A stretch of DNA of 64,000 nucleotides from Diadema setosum (taxonomy: Eukaryota; Echinodermata; Echinoidea; Diadematoida; Diadematidae). The DNA is taken from assembly GCA_033980235.1 (NCBI GenBank), contig CM067068.1, forward strand, positions 37,165,869-37,229,868, given 5' to 3'. Positions 1 to 20,671 of this stretch are shown here, piece by piece; positions within the stretch are counted from its first letter, which is position 1; each line of letters starts with the position of its first letter. The position numbers and the translations under genes are program-made. The notes beneath the pieces were generated by a model. The model ran no database searches, was not told where the DNA came from, and was given only the letters and a program-made list of their open reading frames with translations.

Positions 1-1605
1 ATTATGATATAAAATGTTGTTCACATTATCATTGTAATCATACATTGCTGCAGGGCAAAATTATTTATTTAAAATGGTATGCAGTGAAAATTCGAGAGGG
101 ATATTCTATTTCTGTTCCAGACGATGAGACAGTGTCACGTAAATAATTTCACGGGTATACGAATGACGCGCCCACGTGCTGGATGAGAGTTAATCATGTA
201 TGGGGCTTGTGATGAGCTGTCATACCAATAATCAACAAGTCGAGTTCGCGACTGCACCAAAAAACCCTCTAAGAAGAAGCAGCTTCGCCCTCTCTGATGT
301 TTGTTTGTGGCGCGAAAAGGAGTGGGCGTATTAGTTTGCGGTCGGAATGACAAATGAAATCGACTCGTCTTTAGGGGGGACACGATAGTCTAATAAATCG
401 TGTCACGTTTGGTGTCAAGGGGGCTAAAAGATTTAATTATGAAAGAGTGGCACTCATCTACCCCTAAAATAAAGACATTTGAAACGTTTTTTATCAATGA
501 AAAAAGGGATGGGATTTGTCAAGTGGGTGGGTTCTTTCTTTACTTTTACTTTTGTTCTAATGTCGCATTGATGTCTCTTCGCTCTATTTCCCCGAAGGAA
601 TATATCTTTTGAGGTAAACAGCGATGATGACAATCAGAATATTAAGAGGAATCAACTGACATAGAGTGTATCGCTATCGTGTTCCATTCATTACAATATT
701 CCAACGAGATGTAATAATTTCTATTTGATTCCATTATCATGACCCTTTATAAATCCGTGTTTAATTCTCATTTCGTCGAATGGTCTGTGCATCACAAAAC
801 TTAGTAGTCTCTCATACAGGTTGATTTTCCAACAATATTAAAGTCGGAAACTATGCAATTTTAGTAATTTTAAGTTATTGTGTTAGTCTGAAAGAAAGCA
901 TTGGGTTTCGAAGCACAGAATAAGCAAAATAAAGATTAGTACATGTTCAATATTGCATTTTTACCTCCGATTCGACATCCAATTTTTATGAGTTGAATAG
1001 ACTTAGGCTCAGAATATTCTGATTAAAATTAAAGTTCAAAGGAATACTCGGCGATTCTTTTTTTTTTTCCCCTTTTTTATTCGTATGGATTTTTTTTTTC
1101 GCAGTTCGCGCTACCTTTGATTACAATTCAACTCTAATACTTAGTTCAGCTTAGTTATTTGATAAATTAAATTGTTTCTTTCCGCAGATGATAACAAAAT
1201 ATAGATTATGATCTCATCAAGGGGGGCGTGGTGAGAAAAAAAAAATTCGCTCTAAATTACAGATGTTTAGATTTGTATTTATTTATGTCAGTATTCATGC
1301 AAGCAAAAAAAAAAAAGAGAGAAATACAAAGAATAGTTAAACAAATCTTATGATATCAGGCATGCCACAGAGACACTACCTGTAAAAAGAATATTATATG
1401 CATGAATACGGAGGGATTGTTCCATTCAGCTATATCTAAAGAAAGACTACTGTTCTTTATGGGATCCCGATAGAATAGATACGACAAAAGATTTTCCTAT
1501 GAATAATTAACTCAATCAAAAAAAAATTGATACATAAATACGTACACGTCCTTCTCTTTCTTCATCTTTTTCATCGTTCCCTGATCGACATTTCAACAAT
1601 ATCAG
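1..1605. other. Non-coding AT-rich stretch upstream of the first recognised VEGF exon
   Basis: Only short chance open frames and homopolymer runs are seen. No signal-peptide exon compatible with the VEGF-like gene (phase 1 end) could be identified, so this is best read as intron. Confidence 0.5.
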
Positions 1606-9856
<8,251 letters not shown>

Positions 9857-10391
9857 CCCAAAGATGTTTTCAGAGGACAAACAGTTGTATCGCTCTACGG
9901 AAAGACTCGATCTACTAAACCGAATGCTTTTTAGTATTAATAGAACATTTCTGTTTGCTGTTCCCCGCATCTCTGCTGAAGAGACCTGATCGAATGGCGA
10001 GAAGAAAGCCAGTGTGGTAGCATTATACAGACGAACAAGAGTGGGTTTTATGTGTGCTGTTCGCGCGCTGGCGGCCAACTTGTGTCAAACCCGCCAGATA
10101 TCGCTTATTTACGATCAACAACCATCAACAGTGCAACATGGAACAGGCTGGAGGGCATGTGATATTATATTGATGCTTGGATAGAGTCAAGTTCAGTTCA
10201 TATTGTCTATTGAATGATGCTATTACTCTGTTTATAGTTACAACATTTACGTAATTGTACCGAATAGATTTCCTGAAAAAAGTGCAGATTTGAAACCATG
10301 ACAACCCTGTTCTTTTTTGCAATCTTTTTTTTTCTTTTTTCTCGTTCTCTATCACACAGAGACTGCACAGCAAAATGGAGTTAACATTAGA

Positions 10392-10397
10392 AATAAA
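10392..10397 (+). terminator. Candidate polyadenylation signal AATAAA after the VEGF-like gene
   Basis: This canonical hexamer lies about 535 bases after the stop codon. No downstream element was verified, and in AT-rich DNA the hexamer is common by chance. Confidence 0.25.
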
Positions 10398-10552
10398 ACA
10401 ATAGCAACCAACAACAAATACATTAATTACTCCCAGATGCAAGGACATGATTATTATTATTTCTCTTGAGTCTTTTTTTTTTTTTTGGAGATTCACGGTT
10501 AGTGTACTCTCAGAGAATGATATTACAATACAAGACCTCCTCGAAAAAGTTC

Positions 10553-10648
10553 ATTAACCCTATATATGTGCTTTGAGTGCTAGCCGGCACAAAAAACCCC
10601 ATGTGGGTATACACAGTGTCCAAATTCCTTGACACACAAAGGGTTAAT
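10553..10648. mobile_element. Tiny TTAACCCT...AGGGTTAA element
   Basis: The 95-base segment begins TTAACCCTATATATGTG and ends ACACACAAAGGGTTAA. The termini are of the piggyBac TTAACCCTTT type, with the TTAA included. Confidence 0.55.
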
Positions 10649-10649
10649 A

Positions 10650-11960
10650 GACTTTCAGGTTGCACTTAATATTGCTAACATAAATATATTACGGCAATCA
10701 GCGTATAAGAGGGTAGGAAAAGGGGTAAATCCGCATAAATTCCTCATGTCATTGATAAAGACATTGGATTCTCGTACAAAAGTGATTTCATGTTTCTAAG
10801 CAGATCGCTCTCCTCTTGTTTCAAATTACGCTTTGATAGTGGTCCGGGCTTTCATTAAAAGTTGGGAGTAGCTTTGACCACGATCTGTTCTTGGAACGTT
10901 CGAAAACATTCGAGTCTTAGCCCCTGATGGCGCACTTCCAAGATAAAGAGTAACCTTTGACCCTATGGTAAAGCCAATTGAAAGACGCATTTTGTATTCA
11001 AGGAATATTAAAGCGTGTTTCAAGAATTCTTTCATTTGTCACTGATAAATGGCGTCAATCATTTGAACTGAAAGTTGATTCGGCACTTGCTATTAAGTAA
11101 TGAGAAATATCGAAAGTCGCACAAACAAGAAATCTTGACAACCATGACAACTGAAGGATTTTCTCACGCTTTATTGTCCAAATAGAGGAAATGTATATAT
11201 TTGTAGCCTCCATAAGCATCAAGTCTTATGGTTGGAATATCTTGTACTATATTGAATTTTGTAAATATATAACTTTATTTGAATTGTTCCTTACTATTAG
11301 CACCCAAATGAAAACTAAGATACCCTATAACCCTTAAACATCACTGGACTGTAGTTCTTAAGTATGCGTGTTCTATACTACACTAAACAAACAAGGTTAT
11401 TCAACTGAGTCCACGTTATAGGAGCTCGCGAAAATGATCATTTCTTTTGATTTATAATGAAAATGCTCCGTTTACAGATAGAATACTGTCAATAGACACG
11501 ATAGACGTAAAAAGATTGCATGGAATTATAAAAATCATGACGGAAGAACAAGTATTGCTGTAGACATTTCAGTACTGGTGAAATAGATAGTTGCCTGAAT
11601 AATGTAGCAATAACTGCATGATTGAATTAGATAATCGCCATGTCTTAGTGACAGACGGTATACTTCTCTTTTATTATATTAACTCATAATATACTATACT
11701 ATGCACAATTTTCAGACACAGTATGAAGTGAACTCTGTAATCCAAGGGGACAAAAGTGGCGAAATGATTATTTCCGCCTTGTTACAAAAATTCTTCTTCA
11801 TCAGAATTATGTCTGTAATTGTATTTATGTCAGTCGAAGTACCTCTGTATGTACATTGCAAATGTAAAGCACAAATATGACAAGAAAACATTAGCATAAA
11901 CATGAATGAATTGGCTTGTCTTTAGCGTACGTGATACCACACTCTGCGTAGAGCAAGCGG
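10650..11960. other. Intergenic stretch between convergent VEGF-like and Reeler genes
   Basis: No exon, RNA gene or clear repeat was recognised. The open frames are short and have no recognisable protein features. Confidence 0.5.
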
Positions 11961-11964
11961 TCAG

Positions 11965-12275
11965 GATTATAATATATTTCGTTATTCCGAAGGTTCATCA
12001 ATCCGAAATGAAATAAGCTTCATTACTCCGAAGGTTCGTTAATCCGAAAATGAAATAAGGTTCGTGAGTACACGCCCTCTTTTCATTTTCGGAATTGCGA
12101 ATATTGGAAATATAACGCCAGAAATGTTCAGATTACAAGTCCTGTATCATTTTCGGAAAGACGAACATGGAGGCATAGGGAATTTGTGTGTTTCGGAATA
12201 ACGAACCTTCGAAATAATGAACTTTATTATCATTTTCGAATTTACGCACCTTCGGAATAACGAACGTCACCCCGC
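11965..12275. repeat. TTCGTTATTCCGAAGG interspersed repeat
   Basis: Diverged repeats of ggttcgttaatccgaaaatga appear in direct order (11980-12075) and as inverted versions (12145-12270, attttcgaatttacgcacc). The same sequence family is the host of the MITE at 54904-55450. Confidence 0.7.
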
Positions 12276-12954
12276 ATAACATGTTTGTATAAGGAGGTAG
12301 AGGTGATAATTCTTGACTCCTATACTGACTCCACTCGTGAGTGTTCAAAAAGCAAAACTTTGAGCGCGTGTGTGTGAGTGTGTGTTATTATACTCTTTGA
12401 AACCTCTTTCAACGCGATATTCTAAATGTCACAAATGGCGAATTGAATTGTCATGTTGGGTTTCAATGGCCTGGTCGTTTTAATAGTTCCTGGTCCAGTC
12501 CAACCAGGGACCTGGTCCTGTTGTGCAGAGTGGTCACCCAGGCCATTCTAGACTGGTCCTCAACCTCATCGAACAAAAGATGACCGCCTCGTGTATCTGC
12601 ATTATGAATTATATCGATAACAACTAGTTTAGTATCGTCTTGTCACAGACCGCTCACGCAATTTGTATACATATCAATCAAAGATGTTTCTAATTTTGAA
12701 GTCAACAAGTTAGCAGTAATAAATACAAAGCGGGTTACTTCCCTCGATTATGTCATCCAGTCGCGGCCTACGTGTCATGCAACATAACTTATAAACATAA
12801 ACAACCCACATACAAACAATCGCTCACACGTGCCCATACACACATCGGATAAGTATAAGAGCAAACTCAATATGCGGTTACAATCCCAAAATATGGAAAA
12901 TGATCTATTATATGGATTGAGTTATGTCAGTCACATATGAAATGAATATCATCC

Positions 12955-13181
12955 TAAAGGGATGGAATAGTTTCGGTTGAGATGGGGTTTAAGTTTTTCA
13001 ACATTGTTTGATGATATTTTTTTGTTGTTGAAATAATGAGAAACCTTTTAGGAAATATGTACGAGCATAATTATCACTGAGAGGAATTCAAAGTTTATTA
13101 ACATTAAAAGTGGTTTCTAAGTATCTCGCAAAAAGACAAAAGCTGAATCCTCATCTCAACCAATACTATACCATCCCTATA
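12955..13181. mobile_element. GATGGT family hairpin MITE, copy 3 (short)
   Basis: The ends aaagggatggaatagtttcgg and caatactataccatccct are inverted. At 227 bases it is an internally shortened copy of the family at 3254 and 6673. Confidence 0.75.
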
Positions 13182-14118
13182 TAGTACTGACGTAAAAATG
13201 AAGATGAAGATCTCTAACGTCTCTTTAAAAATGATAATCGCACTACAAGAATTTGAACCATATTCCTCATTCAGGGGGCGATGGGGGTGTGGGACTTTTT
13301 ATATACGAAATTTGTCAGTAGGAAGATTATCAAAACTTGGATATCTCAAGTCAAGACCCGCAGTAACATCGGAGCTTTGCCAATAAAACTTTCATGATAT
13401 CATTATTTAATTATTTCCCTCAGTAGCGCCCTATAGTATGCCTGAATAATTATGAACATAATTCTGATGCTCGATTTTAAGAGCCTGTCTAGTATTTTTT
13501 TTTCAGACACTTTTTTACTTGAATGAATTTGAAATCATAACTATTTTTTTGTTTTGTTTTTTTATAGTGGTTTGAATCTCGGTCCAATACAAAAAAAAAA
13601 AAAAAACCAACGAATTACAATTGTAGGTCTTATTTCTATCGATGAATACATGATACACATGGATATGCAATGATGTCACGCGTATACCTCCAAATACATT
13701 ATAATTTACTGTTAACCATCAAATTCTGGAAAAGTTTGCTGCAGGAAATTATCTTTGTGTCATTCTCAAAATGGCACCTCGGAATCTTACCTCTAATTTA
13801 TTATATATAAAAAGGTTAGATTTATTTGGTTGTTTTTCATTAACTTTACACAAACTCAGGACCATTAATGATTCTATCAACAATTTGAGAGTGAAATAGG
13901 AAATTAACGAAGTGACAATTTTAATCATCTGAGGAAAACGTTTCTTGGCTGATGACACAGATAACTGATAATCATCCTCCCCTAAAACAAATATGTAAAC
14001 AAACAAACAAACAAAACAAACATCACAGAATAATCTGAAAAATACAAACTCATAAAAAAAGAAATTCTAATATCATTTGCAAAACAGGTGCGTATTTTAA
14101 GCAGTAAGGAGTTCTCAC

Positions 14119-14189
14119 CCGATGCTAGCGTGATGTTGGCTGATGTGATGTTTGCCCAGAACGTGTCGTGATCTTTGGCCACGGATCCA
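14119..14189 (-). CDS. Reeler gene exon 3 (domain end)
   Basis: The 71-base exon lies between ttctctgcag and TCG G|gtgaga. It encodes GSVAKDHDTFWANITSANITLAS, the last strand of the Reeler domain. The intron between exons 2 and 3 contains the Penelope-like element at 14453-16003. Confidence 0.75.
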
Positions 14190-14290
14190 CTGCAGAGAAA
14201 CAAGAGGGATTAATTATAATTAGTTAGGGTAAGAGGGCTCGACAGAGTATCTGAGGGTCACATATAAACCTTTTTACATATATATAATAT

Positions 14291-14370
<80 letters not shown>

Positions 14371-14422
14371 GATATATATAATATATATATATATAATGTA
14401 AAAAGAAGTTTTTACACGGAGT

Positions 14423-14457
<35 letters not shown>

Positions 14458-16120
14458 TTAGAAGAAAGAGTCTCAAGTACGCCATGGATCCAACTATTAC
14501 AAAATTTTTATTACAAAATTTTCGGTCTGCCTCAGACCTTCGTCAGTGCAAAGACAATGATGGACAATGATAAACATGAATCATAACAACAATGCTATGC
14601 GCGTCATGCGCGTAGTGCGTTGCCCTGGAGCTGCGTTGTCAAGGAGAGCGCTGATACGTATAGGGGTATGGTAGAAAGTGAAGACTGAACTCAGACTCAA
14701 CAAAAGTTTCAAGTGCTTGTTTGAATCATACTATGCTATATACTCTTTATAAAAATACATTGCTATATAGACGTCCTTGTAATAATAGACTTTAGCGATT
14801 CTATTTTTTGTAGATAAACATCGAAGAAAAGACGCATAGAAAGCATTGATTACAAATGGAGAAAAAATTAAAAGAAATGAGCTAATAATACAACTAGTTA
14901 TAAGAGCATCTATTTACTGTAAAAATAAAAATTATATATATATATATATATTATACGGATAATCAAGACATCATATTAAAAAAATAGTGTTCAATACAAA
15001 TATGATAGAATCTCAACATTAACTCAATTAAAATCTCAATGAAGACTAAACTCAAACTCAACAGTTCCGAGCGTATGTGTATATTGTATGCATGCCAATG
15101 TATGCTATATATACTATATATAAATACATTACTGTATGTATACATCCATGTAATATTTGACTTTTGTGACTCCTTTTTTTCGTAGATAAACATCGAAAAA
15201 AAAGCATGTAAAGACGCATATCAAGCACCAATCAAGCATTAAATACAAAATAATGGAGAAAAAATGAAAAAATAAGCTCATAATGATCATAACCAAATAT
15301 CGAAGCATCTGTTTACTGTAATGATGAGAATATGATCAATTTGCGGCTAATCAAGACATCATATTTAACATAAAAGGTAAGTGGTCAATGCGAAATATAA
15401 TAAAACCTTAACATTACCTTTTGTAAATAATGAAAAATATGCATATACTATAGGTCTAGTCTCAGATTCTTAGAGATTCATTTCTTCACTTCTTGTAGAA
15501 AGAGAAACTGCTTAACCATCCAAGGTCCTTGTTGAGTCCTGTTTCAAAAGACCTGGTTTGGATGATGAATTTCATTTCAGCTAATTTTCTGGCTTCTCTG
15601 TCTTTGAAATTAGTGCCGATGATACAGAATTGCAGATCCCGAATTGAGTCGCTAGAATCGCTAAAGTCTATTATTACAAGGACGTCTATATAGCAATGTA
15701 TTTTTATAAAGAGTATATAGCATAGTATGATTCAAACAAGCACTTGAAACTTTTGTTGAGTCTGAGTTCAGTCTTCACTTTCTACCATACCCCTATACGT
15801 ATCAGCGCTCTCCTTGACAACGCAGCTCCAGGGCAACGCACTACGCGCATGACGCGCATAGCATTGTTGTTATGATTCATGTTTATCATTGTCCATCATT
15901 GTCTTTGCACTGACGAAGGTCTGAGGCAGACCGAAAATTTTGTAATAAAAATTTTGTAATAGTTGGATCCATGGCGTACTTGAGACTCTTTCTTCTAATA
16001 ATTACAACATTCGAAGTCCAACACGTGGAAAATTCCAAGATGAACATATATATATATATATATAGATATATATAATATATATATATATAATGTAAAAAGA
16101 AGTTTTTACACGGAGTTTTC

Positions 16121-16151
<31 letters not shown>

Positions 16152-17980
16152 GTAAAATTTTGAAGATATTCAGCATTCCCAGCACGTTTCTGTAAGTTTT
16201 ATTTAGTTTACGAGTAATTTTCCCATTTGAGGACTGTTGCAAGTCTTGATGTTACACAGTTAATTATTCGGTTCATTTTAAACTTTTCAACACAGTAACA
16301 CTCATTCAGCATAAGCTTTTTTTTTTTTTTTTTAAAGGCTCCGTGCATAAAATCAGAACATTTTCCACTTTAAAGTACTAATGAATGAAACGAATCACAG
16401 GAATATCAAAACAAACAAAAAAAATATATATATATATATATATATATATGCTATCAACATAGGAAATGAAGACAGAAAAGAGACGCAAGGGTACTTGTCG
16501 CCATAATGATGCCTTAGGTATTCTTTTTAGTGAGTACTCACAAGAATTGGATGGTGCCGACAGGTTGTTTGGTAGACCAGGTAAAAGTCATCCCAGACTG
16601 CTTTGGGCCAGGGTTGGAGTGGGTAACGCTGTCGTCTGACGCATTACAGCCGAGGAGTTTGGAGTTTGGCGGCAAAGCGGTAAAATTACCCACCGGAGTC
16701 TCTCCGCCACCAGCCCGCCGTGCCTGGATCATAAACCCTGAGAATACTTCCTTGGTCTCTATGGTTACTGGGATGAACCAAGTATGCGGGAGAAACAACG
16801 TGACGCCCTTTAGCATATCATTGCTTACTCCGTATATACTATTGACTATAGAAGGTCAATATTTTTCAACCGGTGGGCCGCGAAGTTCCATCCGATTGGT
16901 CGCGATATCGGCCAAACATTAATTGGAAAAGATTTTCCGTATTTGTATTCGATCTATGCTGGGCCTGGACAACATATTACAGGAACCAAAGTGGGCCTCG
17001 GGTTATACAAGGTTGAGAAGCACTGTACTGTAGGTCATACAATTCGGGGTACAGTTCTTCTTCTTCCTGGTGAGTGACCGCAATCAACATGTTGATTATT
17101 CTGTCACTTTGTCGGGTAGGCCGGTATTACACGGAGCAGTAGATTTTGAGTTTAACAGCAATATAATTTGTTTCTTTGAGTAATAGATAATCCCAAGAAT
17201 TAATACAAGTTCATAATAGAGAATAATAAGTAATAAATTAATAAAGAATTTGATGTTTGGATTACTCCTGTCTCGAGGCCCAGGACACAAAGTTGTCGAT
17301 GATGTTGACCCTCGTCATTCAGTGAAGTGTCCACAAACACTGAATATATATTTATGTTGCAATTATTATAATATGCTGGTTGTTTTTATCCCAAACTCAC
17401 ATTTTAGAACTATTTCGGAGCACTAAAACTGGATTTTCTTTTCCCATCTGCAAAATCAATGATAGCATGAGGCTTTATTCATATAAATATCATTAACAAC
17501 AAACAACAAAACTTAAGTCATTCTCAATTTCTCAAGTCTGCAAGTTGCTCTTAACCATCCCCCATTTAGAAATTAGAAATCTCTTCGCATGGATTTTTTT
17601 TGAAACCCTGTAATTCGTCCCGTAAAGTGCTAGTAGGAAACTAATGCCACCACAGAACAAAATGACTACAAATCTCGTGCAGTAAAGACGCAAATTGATA
17701 CAGAATGTATGACTTAATTATTTTCTAATCAGGCAAGTATACCTTCGATCTTTTGTCCCACTTTGTACTCCTTTGTGTTCACCACGAACGAGTATGGGGA
17801 AGGTTTCGGCTGCGGCGATATCTGAGATTTATCCTGGGCGTGATGGGACGGCATAGCCAAGGCACAGGCCTGCTTTGGCGCCCCGGTGGGGTAGGCCCAG
17901 GTCTCTCTGCCTACCAGTCCCACAGCAAGAAAGAAGAAACAGACAAGTCGAAGTAGATCCCAAGTTCTGGAAACCGCCAT
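14119..17980 (-). CDS. Secreted Reeler-domain protein, N-terminal three exons
   Basis: Exons 17980-17743, 16767-16542 and 14189-14119 join in frame (phases 1 and 2) to about 178 residues. A start at 17980 is preferred over the in-frame ATG at 17995 because of its context (caccATGG) and because it puts a signal peptide first (LVCFFFLAVGLVG). The mature part begins YPTGAPKQAC and runs through YKVGQKIEVTIETKEVFSGF, MIQARRA, NSKLLGCNA and DHDTFWANITSANITLA. This is the Reeler fold with its conserved YP..C start, GFxxQAR core, second Cys and FWxN end. Relatives are FRRS1-type ferric reductases (with further DOMON/cytochrome b561 domains) and single-Reeler immune proteins of the noduler/defense-protein type. 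No DOMON or b561 exon was recognised downstream, so a short secreted protein is plausible but not shown. It is convergent with the VEGF-like gene. Confidence 0.82.
14276..14455. repeat. (TA)n tract with embedded unique block
   Basis: TA dinucleotides are interrupted by a block starting gtaaaaagaagtttttacac near 14398. The same block with the same TA flanks recurs in the same orientation at about 16050-16144, on the other side of the Penelope-like element. Confidence 0.9.
14453..16003 (-). mobile_element. Penelope-like retroelement remnant with inverted terminal repeats
   Basis: The arms 14453-14803 and 15653-16003 (about 350 bases) are near-perfect inverted copies starting aattattagaagaaagagtc. 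Each contains ctgacgaaggtctgaggcag, a motif typical of Penelope-like element terminal repeats. Between them, on the minus strand, is the end of a coding region (15659-15486). The stretch 14810-15470 holds two diverged direct copies of a roughly 240-base segment (from about 14690 and 15045). It lies in the Reeler gene intron between exons 2 and 3. Confidence 0.7.
15486..15659 (-). pseudogene. C-terminal fragment of Penelope-like element ORF
   Basis: The frame reads LQFCIIGTNFKDREARKLAE, then FIIQTRSFETGLNKDLGW, followed by a TGA stop. A Lys/Arg-rich helix followed by GLN-DLGW matches the end of the endonuclease part in Penelope-like elements as I know the family. The 5' part is missing. Confidence 0.55.
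16046..16145. repeat. (TA)n with repeat of the 14398 block
   Basis: This is the direct copy of the TA-flanked block (gtaaaaagaagtttttacac) seen left of the Penelope-like element. It could be a long target duplication or a local duplication. Confidence 0.85.
16424..16449. repeat. (TA)n microsatellite
   Basis: This is a short pure TA run in the Reeler intron. Confidence 0.9.
16542..16767 (-). CDS. Reeler gene exon 2 (domain core)
   Basis: The acceptor tttctcccgcatacttggttcatcccag was chosen because it gives IE-V-TIETKEVFSGF across the junction, the normal Reeler spacing. A more upstream acceptor would add some 26 unusual residues. The donor is TTC TT|gtgagt, in phase 2. Confidence 0.82.
17743..17980 (-). 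CDS. Reeler gene exon 1 (signal peptide, domain start)
   Basis: The exon encodes MAVSRTWDLLRL, a hydrophobic core, a likely cleavage near WA|YP, then the Reeler start. It ends GAA G|gtatac, in phase 1. The following bases would run into a stop within a few codons, which supports the donor. Confidence 0.82.
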
Positions 17981-18234
17981 GGTGTTAAGATTCATTACAA
18001 AGCGTATAGGATCACCAACGGATTCAATCTAATCAGAATGGACACGGCCAGAGTTTGGGTCCTGTAATGGAATTTTGCGTGGAGGCACGAGGCAAAACTT
18101 CACCTTTGGACCATGAGATAGACATTCTATAATCTGTGCCATTATACAAACGAACGTTGAAAATCACGGGCGTCTTGCACAGGTCAAATCACGGTATATT
18201 TATATTGATATAAACTCATGCACATCACATCTCA

Positions 18235-18236
<2 letters not shown>

Positions 18237-18301
<65 letters not shown>
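18237..18301. repeat. (CT)n-(CA)n compound microsatellite
   Basis: About 15 CT units are followed by about 17 CA units, upstream of the Reeler gene start. Confidence 0.95.
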
Positions 18302-18305
<4 letters not shown>

Positions 18306-19421
18306 ACATTATATACACAGATAACTATAAGAACCTTCCTTGTTTTTACAAATGTGGTAATACTGGAGAGATTTTGTTCATTTTTTGACTTCCTTTGAAA
18401 CTTCGTAAAATAACGCTCAGTCCATTTCGCGATCAAATTCCTAATTATACCATAGAAGATACAGGCTCCTACGATGTCCTACATAATGTAGAAATAGATA
18501 CAGTATGATGCTTACAAGGATACTAATAGTAGTTATATTGGGTGTTAACACAAACAAGAAGTCTGTAAATACAGAACTCTTGATGAACTCTGTGGATTAT
18601 GAAGTATAATACGCAAGTACAGTGTGACAAAGTCCGGTCAATTTGCAGACGATGATAAGCTGCTATCTATAAAACCCAATTTGACCATGTGGGGAGAATT
18701 TATAGCGTTTTCATCTTTAATGACACCTAGATATCGTTTCACACGCATTGTAACTGCTTACATTCATTAAGTTAGGCATGTTTTAAATTTTATTGAGGGA
18801 TATTTAATTTGTATGTGAAGGCTAATGCTCCACCATTGTGACGCTCTTGCAAAGACAGAGCCTGAATCTGTGTTCAACAACAGATGTCATTAAATTAGAT
18901 GATTTATACATAATGAATAAAACTGATTATTATTATACTCCTGTTTTTGTTTAACGTATGATTTCACAGCATGTTTGAGTTCATCTTCAGTAAAGTGAAA
19001 CCAGACCAACAGAATGGTTAAGGTTTAATCAAAATACGTTTTATGTCACTGAACTTACAGCCATCATACGAACTTTAATTTCGCCAAATACCAGGGAAGT
19101 GAGATGCAATAATACTAACACTGCTCGCTGTTGCAAGGAAGACTAATAGTGCTGAGACATCACTTGTTACCTGTTACTTGTTGCAGTATAATTTAAATCG
19201 CATCTCCTTGGAAGCTATACCGGGATGCAAAGTGTGTCGTGTGCCAAAATGGAGTCGACCTCGTTAACATATTATTGAAAAAGAAAAAGTGTTTCTGGTC
19301 GATAAGCTAGCTATTGCAACCCTTTCTCCGAATGATATCAAAATTATTAATTGAATTACAACATAATACAAATTTGATGCTAAGAATAGAAGCTTTCTTC
19401 TTGATACGGGGTCTGTTTAAT
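18302..19421. other. Sequence upstream of the Reeler gene, nothing recognised
   Basis: No coding, RNA or repeat signal was supported. It may hold the Reeler promoter, but no specific element can be pointed to. Confidence 0.45.
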
Positions 19422-19781
19422 AAAGGGGAAGGCTAGTAACTGATCAGTGGGAATCAGTGGAAATGCTGGGAGATGATTGTTCCAATCCCTATGGGATTCA
19501 TTCAAGAGGTCATTGTATATCTATTGTTGTGTGAAAATGATTTGCTTCAGAACGGTCTCATATTCAAGTAATGTGCAGATTAATGCTCCGTCACTGACCA
19601 GGGACGCTAACCTGGAAGCATTAATCTGCACATTACTTGAATATGAGACCATTCTGAAGCAAATCATTTTCACACAACAATAGATATACAATGAACTCTT
19701 GAATGAATCCCATAAGGATTGGAACAATCATCTCCCAGCATTTCCACTGATTCCCACTGATCAGTTACTAGCCATCCCCTT
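19422..19781. mobile_element. Near-perfect 360-bp palindrome (hairpin MITE)
   Basis: The arms of about 170 bases are almost identical inverted copies (left aaaggggaaggctagtaact, right agttactagccatccccttt) around ccagggacgctaacctgg. Mirror-image open frames on both strands (19477-19683, 19521-19727) reflect the palindrome. Confidence 0.85.
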
Positions 19782-20671
19782 TCAGTGAAAACGCGTACAA
19801 TCGCGCCGATCAGTTTGACCGTTGTCAGACGATCATGATTATGAATATCATCTAATGTAACTGATACATGGAGTTGCTGCTTCATAGATACCTAACTTCT
19901 TCTTTTTTTTTTTTCATTTTAGGTCCAATTCGTTGAACCCCCACCACCACTATGTTTCTTTGATTATAATCTATATATCAAACCCAACATGAACATGGTT
20001 TTACGGGGGAAGATGGCTAAGCTTATTTGTATACAACAGTATTTCGGCAACGCAGTCCTCTGGTAAGGTTGCGGTAAGGCTATGACGAGCGCCATCTTGA
20101 GGCTGTTGCAGGACAATGCTGTACTTAATGGCGTTGAAAAAAAAAAGATCGTGATGAGATTTACGTATACATTTCTTCTTTTTTTTTTCAGAAGTACGGT
20201 AATCATCTGCTACACCTGCATTATCTCTGTTTTCAGCGTTTTTAGTCATCTGTGTTTCTTTACTTGATATTTTATATGAAGGTAAGTCGGCAAGTAGTGA
20301 CAGTTTAAGACCTATCGATGTTTATCCCTTCACTGACTGGTATGTCCTAGGCCAAAATTAGAACTGAGTCTTAATCGAAGAAACATCATTTGAAAAAAAA
20401 AAAAGAATGTTGGGAAAACCTTAAGAGATAAGAATCATCAAATATCTCCCATTATAAAATTGTAAGTGAATGATACGGGGATAGAGTCCGTGCGAACAAA
20501 AGAGATATGTCCTTGAAGGCTCAAATAAACACACAGATTGAACTGTGATTGATATGTTTTGTGCATGATATCACAAGAGAGCGCCCTCCACGCACAAGCG
20601 GTGAGGGAAATATAATCAATGTTGACGTTCTCCTAATGTTCACGAGAACTGACATGAATCTGTATGACTAT

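Noticed and set aside
1527..1605. Open frame with an ATG and hydrophobic start (HVLLFLHLFH) before VEGF exon A, as a signal peptide
   Set aside because: The segment is a pyrimidine-rich splice tract ending in atcag, and the coding-like sequence begins after it. A chance hydrophobic reading of a T-rich intron end is more likely.
16530..16922. 130-residue plus-strand frame
   Set aside because: It is the shadow of Reeler exon 2 on the opposite strand.
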